DNA from: Clostridiales bacterium
Lineage (GTDB): Bacteria; Bacillota; Clostridia; Christensenellales; Aristaeellaceae
Direction of reading: 5' to 3'
Assembly (NCBI GenBank): GCA_004557905.1
Contig: SFFH01000046.1
Span: forward strand, 1-16,527
DNA length: 16,527 bases
Shown here: piece after piece, positions 1-6,032 of the stretch
How positions within the stretch are numbered: position 1 is the stretch's first letter
How the letters are laid out: the number at the start of each line of letters is the position of its first letter
Translations under genes and position numbers: made by a program
The notes under the pieces: generated by a model
The model's database searches: none
The model's input: only the letters and a program-made list of their open reading frames with translations
Told to the model about the DNA's origin: nothing

Positions 1-1172
1 GCGCCCTTTTCCGCGAGCGAAATCGGGTTGGAGTCAAAGTCGCGTGTCGTGCCCTGAAGCTCGTTCTTGTTCTGATCCAGCCAGGAGGAGCTGTTGAGCA
101 GCACCTCCTGCGCATCGCGGATGTAGTTGATGTTGTTTTCCAGCGCCTCCTCCGCCACGCGCTGCAGGTTGGAGTCGATCGTCAGCTTGATGTTGTTGCC
201 GTCGGTCGCCTCCGTCGTGGAGAGCGTCCGGTTGACCGCGCCGTAGCGGTCGATTTCCACCACGCGCTTGCCCACGCGCTGCGTCGTGCAGGCGGTAAGC
301 CAGTCCTCCATGGTCTTTTCCACGCCGTCCAGACCGATCAGGTCCGACAGCGCATAGCCCTTGTCCTTGTAGTTTGCGTAATAGGTGTCATAGTTCTGAA
401 TCTTTCCGATGTAGCCGATGACGTGGCAGGCCATCGTGCCGTTGGGGTACACGCGCTGGCTGCTCACGGAGATGGTGATGCCCTCCAGCGTCAGCGCCTT
501 CGCCTCGATCTCGATGACCGTTTCCCAACTGACGTTGGAGGCGATGGTGATCGGCTGGGAGAGGAATGCGTTGTTCTGCATCGTCTCCCAGACGCCGAGC
601 ACCTGAATCTTCTGCTCCGTCGTCAGGCTGTCCGGCACCCTGTATTTCTTGCACAGCGTTTCAAAGAGCTTCTGCTGCTCGACATTCTGCACATAGAAGT
701 TGCTGCGCCACATGCTCTCTCTGGCGGCCTGCTGGGACGCGGTGTAGTCGTTGTTGTTCCAGACAAAGACCCACATGCCCGTCATTTCGTCCTGCTTGAG
801 CGAAAAAGAGGTGTTCATCTTGCCGCCGTTGCGCTCCACGATCTCGATGACGTCGATGATCGAATTGGTGTACACCTGGTTGGAGGACAGGCGCTTGCCC
901 GTCTCGTCCGTCGCCGAGGAGACAAAGTTCGGATCGCGGTAAAACTGAACGTTGTAGATCTGCTTGTCGTAGGCCAGCGTCATGGAATTGACGTCCATGA
1001 TCGTACCGCGCGAGCCCTGGCTTGTGATGACCTTGGTCTTCTTGCTCTCGGCCTTTGCCAGGTTGTCCTCATAATCGACCACCTGAAGATTGAACAGCTG
1101 CGTCACCAGCACGCCAAAGAGCGCAGCGATCACCAGCGCGACAAACCGGTAACGATTCAGATATGTTTTCAC
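1..1172 (-). CDS. mrdA: Penicillin-binding protein 2 (elongation transpeptidase), N-terminal part, cut by the left edge
   Basis: Class B penicillin-binding protein that cross-links peptidoglycan during cell elongation with MreBCD and RodA. My translation from a GTG at 1172 gives 390 codons with no stop: a short cytoplasmic start (VKTYLNRYR), a membrane anchor (about residues 9-25), the usual dimerisation-domain signature RGTIMDVNSMTLAYD (about 53-67), then RVYPNGTMACHVIGYIGKI and GLDGVEKTMEDWLTA, and the PBP2-type stretch ending in LTIDSNLQRVAEEALENNI. The catalytic SxxK serine lies beyond the window, so activity cannot be judged. The stretch after ENNINYIRDAQ looks like the long inserts of large clostridial PBP2 proteins. 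It follows mreD by 31 bases and a GGGGG ribosome site lies 11 bases before the GTG. The family call (PBP2 rather than FtsI/SpoVD) rests on this neighbourhood as well as the motifs. Confidence 0.93.
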   Translation of the reverse strand, partial: MKTYLNRYRFVALVIAALFGVLVTQLFNLQVVDYEDNLAKAESKKTKVITSQGSRGTIMDVNSMTLAYDKQIYNVQFYRDPNFVSSATDETGKRLSSNQVYTNSIIDVIEIVERNGGKMNTSFSLKQDEMTGMWVFVWNNNDYTASQQAARESMWRSNFYVQNVEQQKLFETLCKKYRVPDSLTTEQKIQVLGVWETMQNNAFLSQPITIASNVSWETVIEIEAKALTLEGITISVSSQRVYPNGTMACHVIGYIGKIQNYDTYYANYKDKGYALSDLIGLDGVEKTMEDWLTACTTQRVGKRVVEIDRYGAVNRTLSTTEATDGNNIKLTIDSNLQRVAEEALENNINYIRDAQEVLLNSSSWLDQNKNELQGTTRDFDSNPISLAEKG

Positions 1173-1203
1173 GAAATACGAAACCCCCGATACTCTTTAG
1201 CCC

Positions 1204-1648
1204 TCAGATTCCTGTACCGTCAGATTCTTCATTCAAATCCGTGCTCTTCGGGCGCAGGCGCGGCTTCCAGCGCATGATCCTGGCGACCACATAGGAGCCC
1301 GGCAGGATCAGCAGCGCGCTGTAGCCGCTGCACAGCAGCGCGCGCACCAGCGTCATCATGCTCTGCTCGGAGCCGATCAGAAACAGGTATCCGATGTAGA
1401 GCACCTCGCGCATCAGCGTCAGGAAGAAGCAGATGAGCATCATGACCAGAATGCTTTTCGTCATAGAGCATGGCCGTCAGCGCGCCCGTGCAGAAGCCGC
1501 CGTACGCGCCCGTATAGGACGTGAGCAGCACCAGGAAGACGATCAGCAGATCCGGCGCGACGCCGGCGATCCGGAGCACCTGAGAGAGGTTTGTCTGGCA
1601 CACGCAGGCCAGGATCGCCACAAAGCAGAGCTTGAGGACCTTTGACAA
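1204..1648 (-). pseudogene. mreD: Rod shape-determining protein MreD, broken by a frameshift and probable internal deletion
   Basis: MreD is a small polytopic membrane protein of the elongasome, always next to mreC. Here the coding signal is split. The first frame starts at a TTG (1648, with GAGG nine bases upstream) and gives MSKVLKLCFVAILACVCQ, then the conserved-looking APDLLIVFLVLL and GGFCTGALTAMLYD. It then loses all hydrophobic character. The continuation is in another frame from about 1476: MTKSILVMMLICFFLTLMRE, then YIGYLFLIGSEQ and further membrane segments, ending at the TGA at 1204. The two halves together give about 150 residues against 160-175 usual. The segment normally between the GxxxGxxxD motif and the next helix is absent, so this is more than a one-base error. 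It may be a true pseudogene, a strain-specific deletion, or an assembly error. The flanking mreC and pbp2 are intact in the sequence seen. Confidence 0.85.
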
Positions 1649-1669
1649 CGTCAACCACCTCGCTTTTGA

Positions 1670-2824
1670 TTACAGGTTGTCCGGGAAATCATCGCCCTCA
1701 AGCATCTCCAGGTCCTCGTCCTGCTCACCCATGCTCTCCGGCGCGGGCGTCGGAGAGGGCGTCGCCTCGACAAACTGATCCGCCAGATCGCCCATTGCCT
1801 CTTCGTCGATCACAAAGTCGACCGTCTCCGGCGCGGGCGTGGGTGTCGCTCTGCCCGGCGCGTCCGGCAGCGGAACCGGCGTGGATGCGAGAAGCTTCTC
1901 CTCCTCGACCACCGCCTGCGGTCTGGCCGTGGCCACCGGTGCAATGATGATTTCGGTATTGTCGTAGTTCTCCGGCATCTCTTCCACGTCCGCGTAATAG
2001 CGCAGCACGAGCACGTTCTCGATGTGCTCAAAATCCGCGGCCGGTTCAACGACGATGTAGTGCTTGTTGTCCTCGATGGCACGCGTGCTCTCGCGCACAT
2101 AGCCGATCAGCAGGCCCTTCGGGAAGGAGACGCCGACGCCGGAGGTGATCACGCGGTCGCCCGGGCGCGGCACGCTGTCCGCAGACAGATAGTACATCCG
2201 GCAGAGCGGCTCGCCCGTGCTGCCGAGCGTGCCCTTGATGGCGCCCTGGTCGCGGCTGCTTTCGATCAGCGCCGCCAGACTGGCCTGGTCGTCGATGATC
2301 GTGATGACCTTGGAGGTCGTATCAAACACCTCGTAGACATAGCCGACGAGGCCCTCCGAGGTAATGACCGCCATCTGGTCGTCGATGCCGTCTTTTCTTC
2401 CTTTGTTGATGGTGAACGTGGAGAAATAGTTGCCCGACTCGCTGGCAATCACGCGGGCCAGCATGGGGTTCATGGAGGCGCGCGTCTCGTATTCGCCGAG
2501 CAGCGCGCGCAGCTGCGCGTTCTCCTCCTCCAGCTCCTCATACAGGAGGCTCCTGAGGATGAGCTCGTCGTTCTGCGCCTTCAGCTGGTTGTACTCATAT
2601 TCAATGTTGCTGCGCAGCTTCACGCGGTACAGGTATTCCGAAAACACCTGCCCCGCCTTGGAAACGGCGCTCTGGATGGGCGTGATGATGCCGGCAAACA
2701 CGCCCTCCGGCGAAACCAGCTGTCCGGAGGACTGATGGTATGCAGTCAGGATCATCATCAGCAGCAGAATCAGGACGATGGCCCTGCGAAGAACCACATA
2801 GAGAAAAGGGTGTTTCTTTTTCAT
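1670..2824 (-). CDS. mreC: Cell shape-determining protein MreC
   Basis: MreC is a bitopic membrane protein whose extracellular domain binds PBP2 and helps organise the elongasome. The 384-residue product has a basic start (MKKKHPFLYVVLRR), one membrane helix (about 14-28, AIVLILLLMMILTAY), a coiled coil (about 70-110, rich in E, L, Q and N) and the two-lobed beta core with typical stretches such as VIASESGNYFSTFTINKGRK, GLVGYV and DRVITSGVGVSFPKGLLIGYV. Family members are usually 270-300 residues. The extra 90 or so at the C-terminus form a proline/threonine-rich acidic tail with two related blocks, ATPTPAPE (326-333) and ATPSPTPAPE (354-363). A GGGGGA ribosome site lies 11 bases upstream of the ATG. 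It follows mreB by 22 bases and precedes the mreD start by 21. Confidence 0.96.
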   Translation of the reverse strand: MKKKHPFLYVVLRRAIVLILLLMMILTAYHQSSGQLVSPEGVFAGIITPIQSAVSKAGQVFSEYLYRVKLRSNIEYEYNQLKAQNDELILRSLLYEELEEENAQLRALLGEYETRASMNPMLARVIASESGNYFSTFTINKGRKDGIDDQMAVITSEGLVGYVYEVFDTTSKVITIIDDQASLAALIESSRDQGAIKGTLGSTGEPLCRMYYLSADSVPRPGDRVITSGVGVSFPKGLLIGYVRESTRAIEDNKHYIVVEPAADFEHIENVLVLRYYADVEEMPENYDNTEIIIAPVATARPQAVVEEEKLLASTPVPLPDAPGRATPTPAPETVDFVIDEEAMGDLADQFVEATPSPTPAPESMGEQDEDLEMLEGDDFPDNL

Positions 2825-2846
2825 CGATCGTCATTCCCCCGGGCGG

Positions 2847-3875
2847 TCAGGCGTTGTCCTTGCCGCTGCCGCCAAGCATGTCAAAGTGATCCGCCATGTA
2901 GCCAGCGCCGAGCGTCGTGCACTCGCCCGCGTCCCTGGCCACGGAAACCGGAACGCCGAATTCCGATGCGATCATGGAATCGAGATTGGGCAGCGCGGCA
3001 GAACCGCCGGTCAGGAAGATGCCGTTCTGCAGAATGTCCGCGGCGAATTCCGGCGGGATGCGGCCCAGCACCCACTTGATTGCCGAGAGGATCTCCTTGA
3101 GCGGCTCACGGATGGCCTCGCTGACCTTGGCCATGTTGACGTCGACCGTCAGCGGCATGCCCGTGGCGATGTCGCGGCCGCGAACCACGGCGATGTGCTC
3201 CAGGCTCTCGCTCGTCCTCACGTCAGCCAGATCGAGCTTGAGCTGCTCGGCCACGCGGTCCGTCACCAGGATGGCGTGCTGCTTTTTGAGATAGCCGGAA
3301 ATCGCGTCGTCGATCTTGTTTCCCGCTACCCGCACGGAATGGGACAGCACGATGCCGCCCATGGACACCAGCGCGACCTCCGTCGTGCCGCCGCCGATGT
3401 CCACGACAAAGCTGCCCTGCGGGTCGTACACCGGCAGACCGGTGCCCAGCGCCGCGGCAAACGCCTGCTCCACGACGAAGATCTGACGGGCGCCGATGCG
3501 CTCCATCGCGTTGATGACCGCCCGACGTTCCACCTTGCTGACCTCGCCGGGCATCGTCACCACCATGCGCGGGCGCATGAAATGGCGGTTTCCGATGGCC
3601 TTGCTCACAAAATAGTGAATCATGACCTGCGCCATCTCGTAATCGACGATGACGCCGTCGCGCAGCGGATGCACGATGCGCACATTGCCGGCAGACCGTC
3701 CGATCAATTCCTCCGCGCTGTCGCCGACGGCGATGATGTTCTTTGAATTGTCGCCGCGGACGACGACAACGGACGGCTCGTTGACGACGATGCCCTTGTC
3801 CTTGACGTAGACCCGCGTGTTGTTGGTGCCGATATCCACCGCGATATCCGGCGTGACAAGCTGAAACAATGCCAT
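2847..3875 (-). CDS. mreB: Actin-like rod shape-determining protein MreB
   Basis: Bacterial actin that forms membrane-bound filaments and directs lateral wall synthesis. The 342-residue product has the actin-fold nucleotide motifs in order: phosphate-1 loop DIGTNNT (14-20), phosphate-2 loop DIGGGTTE (159-166) and adenosine motif TGGSA (289-293). The N-terminus MALFQLVTPDIAVDIG shows the expected beta strand. I chose the ATG at 3875 because AGGAGA stands five bases before it; longer versions of the frame have no Shine-Dalgarno and run back into maf. Three positions differ from common MreB: the usual EEP before AAA reads EQA (136-138), the usual TGGG reads TGGS, and the first loop reads NNT instead of ANT. 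It could therefore be a divergent MreB/Mbl-type copy; position between maf and mreC supports mreB. It is 22 bases after maf. Confidence 0.95.
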   Translation of the reverse strand: MALFQLVTPDIAVDIGTNNTRVYVKDKGIVVNEPSVVVVRGDNSKNIIAVGDSAEELIGRSAGNVRIVHPLRDGVIVDYEMAQVMIHYFVSKAIGNRHFMRPRMVVTMPGEVSKVERRAVINAMERIGARQIFVVEQAFAAALGTGLPVYDPQGSFVVDIGGGTTEVALVSMGGIVLSHSVRVAGNKIDDAISGYLKKQHAILVTDRVAEQLKLDLADVRTSESLEHIAVVRGRDIATGMPLTVDVNMAKVSEAIREPLKEILSAIKWVLGRIPPEFAADILQNGIFLTGGSAALPNLDSMIASEFGVPVSVARDAGECTTLGAGYMADHFDMLGGSGKDNA

Positions 3876-3897
3876 GGTATTCTCCTGAAACTTCTGA

Positions 3898-4476
3898 TCA
3901 GATCTGCGGCTTTTCAAGCTCGAGCAGCATGCTGCGCACAAGCGCCATGGGCAGGCCGACGACATTTGAATATGAGCCCTCTATTCTGTCGATAAACATG
4001 CCGCCGCGGCCCTGAATCCCGTACGCACCGGCCTTGTCAAGGGGTTCACCGGTAGCCACATACGCGTCGATGTCCTGTGCAGTCAAGGCAACGAAGTGCA
4101 CGCGCGTGACGTCCGCACGGCTGAGCGTCTTGCCAGAGCGCGTATCGATCATCGTGACGCCGGTATACACGCTGTGCCAGCGGCCGGAGAGGCCGGCCAG
4201 CATGCGTTTGGCTTCCTCAGCGCTGTGCGGCTTGCCGAGCACCTCGTCGCCAAATACGAGCGTATCCGCCGCAAGGATCATCGCGCCGCTGTGCCGGGAA
4301 GCGACAGCCAGCGCCTTTCGCCGGGACAACTCCAGCACCATCTCCTCCGGCGTTCCGGCGAACGATTCGTCCGCGTCGGAGACATCCACGCTGAACTCAA
4401 GGCCCATGGTGTCAAGAATCTCTTTTCTCCGCGGCGAACCGGAAGCCAGGATCAGCAGACACTTCTGTGTAAACAC
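3898..4476 (-). CDS. maf: Maf-family nucleotide pyrophosphatase (house-cleaning)
   Basis: Hydrolyses non-canonical or excess nucleoside triphosphates (dTTP/UTP type in the YhdE branch) to the monophosphate and pyrophosphate in the cytoplasm. Visible Maf motifs: LASGSPRRKEIL near the N-terminus, the ILAADTLVFGDEVLGKP block with its catalytic Asp, SGRWHSVYTGV, and GEPLDKAGAYGIQGRGGMFI, followed by GSYSNVVGLPM. The GEPLDKAGAYGIQG form is that of YhdE-type enzymes. Length is 192 residues, normal for the family. The frame opens upstream at an ATG at 4503, but that lies only about ten bases after the -10 box and has no ribosome site. The GTG at 4476 has GGGGG eight bases upstream and gives MFTQKCLLILASGSPRR, close to the family start, so I prefer it. 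First gene of the maf-mre-pbp2 unit, as in Bacillus. Confidence 0.94.
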   Translation of the reverse strand: MFTQKCLLILASGSPRRKEILDTMGLEFSVDVSDADESFAGTPEEMVLELSRRKALAVASRHSGAMILAADTLVFGDEVLGKPHSAEEAKRMLAGLSGRWHSVYTGVTMIDTRSGKTLSRADVTRVHFVALTAQDIDAYVATGEPLDKAGAYGIQGRGGMFIDRIEGSYSNVVGLPMALVRSMLLELEKPQI

Positions 4477-4484
4477 AAACCATT

Positions 4485-4489
4485 CCCCC
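4485..4489 (-). promoter_or_regulatory. GGGGG ribosome-binding site deciding the maf GTG start
   Basis: Five G residues eight bases before the GTG at 4476. They can pair with CCUCC of 16S rRNA using one G-U wobble. Similar GGGGG sites precede mreC, pbp2 and the YlbF-family gene, which supports this one as real. Confidence 0.5.
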
Positions 4490-4511
4490 GGATTTTTCTT
4501 CATTTGGTTTC

Positions 4512-4520
4512 ATTATATCA
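4512..4520 (-). promoter_or_regulatory. Extended -10 promoter for the maf-mreBCD-pbp2 unit
   Basis: On the minus strand the sequence reads TGATATAAT, a perfect TGn extension joined to a perfect TATAAT. No good -35 box stands 16-18 bases upstream (GTGCAA or similar), which fits an extended -10 promoter. It lies about 90 bases after the xpt terminator and directly before maf, in the only AT-rich gap here. The start of transcription would be near 4505. Confidence 0.72.
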
Positions 4521-4609
4521 CATTCTCATGTGTTTTGCACCCGTTCACGAAGATTTGGTCAAAGCGATGAGAATTGGCGGCACGGGATAGGCGAATCATC
4601 CGGAACGAC

Positions 4610-4645
4610 AAAAAGCTGCGACCGGCCGCACAGGCCAATCGCAGC
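4610..4645 (-). terminator. Rho-independent terminator after xpt
   Basis: On the minus strand GCTGCGA (4645-4639) pairs with TCGCAGC (4621-4615), with an inner GGCC/GGCC pairing around TGTGC and a two-base internal mismatch on each side, followed directly by five T residues. It begins 21 bases after the xpt stop codon and separates xpt from the maf promoter. Confidence 0.88.
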
Positions 4646-4666
4646 GATATCCGTACACTTTGGAGA

Positions 4667-5239
4667 TCAGTCGACAAATTCGATGTGGTTTTCAGACATG
4701 GATTTGACGCGGGCGAGCGAATACACGTCGATGCCCTCGCCGATCAGACGATCGTGCCCCGCCTGGAACGCCTTCTCAATGACAATGCCGATGCCGGCCA
4801 CCTCGATGCCCGCCTCCTTCGCCAGACGGAGCATGCCGAACGCCGCCTCGCCGCTGGCCAGGAAGTCGTCGATGAACAGCACCTTTTCACCCGGTACGAG
4901 GAACTCGCGCTTGATCGTCAGCTCGTAGCTGGTGCCCTTGGTGAAGGAGCGAACCGTAGTTTGCAAAAGGTCGCCCGTCATGATTCTGGAGGTCTGCTTT
5001 TTCATGATGACAAGCGGAAGGCCCATCGCAAGCGCCGTGAACGACGCCGGCGCGATGCCGGAGCTTTCAATCGTGATGACGCGCGTGATGCCGCGATCCT
5101 TGAAGTACGCAGCGAACGCTTCGCCCACCTGCTGCATCAGCTTCACGTCCACCTGATGGTTCAAAAAAGAATCGACAAGCAGTACATCCTGATTGATCGC
5201 TTTCCCCTTTTCAAGGATCGCTTCCTTCAACATTTGCAT
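4667..5239 (-). CDS. xpt: Xanthine phosphoribosyltransferase
   Basis: Converts xanthine and PRPP to XMP in purine salvage, in the cytoplasm. The 190-residue product closely follows the Bacillus Xpt pattern (about 194 residues): VDSFLNHQVD near residue 22, ITIESSGIAPA (56-65), and the PRPP-binding loop VLFIDDFLASGEAA (120-133) with its two Asp residues, then GIGIVIEKAFQAG. I chose the ATG at 5239; AGGAAAGGG lies about 12 bases upstream, and the product starts MQMLKEAILEKGKAI like the family. A further ATG at 5233 is also possible; the ATG at 5263 has no ribosome site. The gene stands alone between its own promoter and a strong terminator. In many Bacillota xpt is controlled by a guanine riboswitch and paired with a permease gene pbuX; neither is seen here. 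Confidence 0.94.
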   Translation of the reverse strand: MQMLKEAILEKGKAINQDVLLVDSFLNHQVDVKLMQQVGEAFAAYFKDRGITRVITIESSGIAPASFTALAMGLPLVIMKKQTSRIMTGDLLQTTVRSFTKGTSYELTIKREFLVPGEKVLFIDDFLASGEAAFGMLRLAKEAGIEVAGIGIVIEKAFQAGHDRLIGEGIDVYSLARVKSMSENHIEFVD

Positions 5240-5281
5240 ATCTGTCTCTGACCCTTTCCTCATGAGAATAAATTGGTCTAT

Positions 5282-5310
5282 ATTCTACCCTATTTTCAGA
5301 CGTTGTTCAA
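5282..5310 (-). promoter_or_regulatory. Sigma-A type promoter of xpt
   Basis: Minus strand TTGAAC (5310-5305) and TAGAAT (5287-5282) are separated by exactly 17 bases, close to consensus TTGACA-N17-TATAAT. Transcription would begin near 5275, leaving a leader of about 35 bases before the xpt start. The -35 box lies 15 bases after the stop of the Cys-rich gene. Confidence 0.8.
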
Positions 5311-5325
5311 GCTTTTTGCGAATTT

Positions 5326-5901
5326 TCAGGAGCGCCTTTCGGAAATAATCCGCCTTTTCTCCCGATGATCCCGTATCGGCGCGGGATAAAGCGGCGGAAA
5401 AACGCATTCTGGAGCGCAGCCTGGCTGTTTCAGAATCCGCCCTGCACTGCTGGTCACCACGAGTATCCGGATATCCGCGCACACTTCAAATGCCGACGGC
5501 GTGCAGAATCTCGCTTCCTTTACCGCGAGCCGTACGCCTAGACGCAGGTTTTCTCCGGAGCATTCGGGGACATGCCTCAGCGCAACGGTGATGCAGGCCT
5601 CTCCACAAGCGCGGCGTCCGCGGCAGTCGATCACACTGCAGCGCAGCGTCAAACGAAATGTACTCCGATCCTGAATGCATTGCGGGGAAATGCACACCAC
5701 ATCGACGCTGCACAGCGTCAGCGGCGCCATCAGATGCTGCGGCAGACCGCAGACGTTCAGGATGCCGTGAAAGCAGCAGCATTCCTGCCGGTGGCTGTGT
5801 ATCTCCTCAAGAATATATCCGCAGCACGGCTTGCAGCAGCCATGCCTGTCGGGAGGGCATTCTGCAAAATCCCCTCCCGGAAGAAGTGAACAATGCTGCA
5901 T
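5326..5901 (-). CDS. Cysteine-rich protein of unknown function
   Basis: I do not recognise this 191-residue protein. It has 22 cysteines (11.5%), densest at the N-terminus: Cys 4, 15, 22, 23, 26, 27, 41, 42, 43 and 51, with several His nearby. The middle (about 60-150) looks beta-rich, with alternating hydrophobic residues as in STFRLTLRCSVIDC, ACITVALRH and LRLGVRLAV, each carrying Cys. The C-terminus is basic (REKRRIISERRS). No signal peptide or membrane helix is visible. The start at 5901 is well supported: AAAGGAGG lies six bases upstream, while the ATG ten codons earlier has no ribosome site. It lies between the miaA inverted repeat and the xpt promoter, with no partner gene. A disulfide-linked or metal-binding protein, for example of a spore coat, is possible but not shown. 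Opposite-strand frames here lack a ribosome site. Confidence 0.78.
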   Translation of the reverse strand: MQHCSLLPGGDFAECPPDRHGCCKPCCGYILEEIHSHRQECCCFHGILNVCGLPQHLMAPLTLCSVDVVCISPQCIQDRSTFRLTLRCSVIDCRGRRACGEACITVALRHVPECSGENLRLGVRLAVKEARFCTPSAFEVCADIRILVVTSSAGRILKQPGCAPECVFPPLYPAPIRDHREKRRIISERRS

Positions 5902-5907
5902 GCTGAG

Positions 5908-5915
5908 CCTCCTTT
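5908..5915 (-). promoter_or_regulatory. Strong Shine-Dalgarno fixing the start of the Cys-rich gene
   Basis: AAAGGAGG on the minus strand, six bases before the ATG at 5901. It is one of the best ribosome sites in the window and is the main evidence that this orphan frame is a translated gene and that the start at 5931 is not used. Confidence 0.8.
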
Positions 5916-5986
5916 CCAATTCATCGTCCATGAGTCCTGTTCATTCTATGCGCGCAGGCATCCAGACGTACGGAGGCAGGCATGAT

Positions 5987-6030
5987 AAAGACCGACAGTC
6001 TGTCCCGTCCTGAACAAACCGTCGGTCTTT
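5987..6030 (-). terminator. Probable terminator after miaA (10-bp inverted repeat)
   Basis: AAAGACCGAC (5987-5996) and GTCGGTCTTT (6021-6030) form a perfect 10-bp stem with a 24-base loop, beginning three bases after the miaA stop. In the miaA direction the T tract is short (TTT then ATC), whereas in the plus direction seven or more T residues follow the stem. It may act in both directions, and the plus-strand side is the stronger form. The 24-base loop makes it weaker than the xpt terminator. The rest of the interval up to 5902 holds no gene; a TAGAAT at about 5944-5949 lacks a -35 box. Confidence 0.6.
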
Positions 6031-6032
6031 TT

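Noticed and set aside
1440..1480. Programmed ribosomal frameshift in mreD
   Set aside because: No slippery heptamer with a following structure is seen (only a run of four A), and the conserved middle segment is missing, which a programmed shift would not explain.
5240..5325. Purine riboswitch upstream of xpt
   Set aside because: The interval is too short, and the promoter lies inside it; no aptamer-like paired loops are seen.
5572..5889. Plus-strand open frame opposite the Cys-rich gene
   Set aside because: No ribosome site, Ala/Arg-rich composition typical of an antisense shadow; the minus-strand frame has AAAGGAGG.
5902..5986. Promoter for the Cys-rich gene at TAGAAT (5944-5949)
   Set aside because: No -35 hexamer at 16-18 bases and no TGn extension; kept only as a weak possibility.
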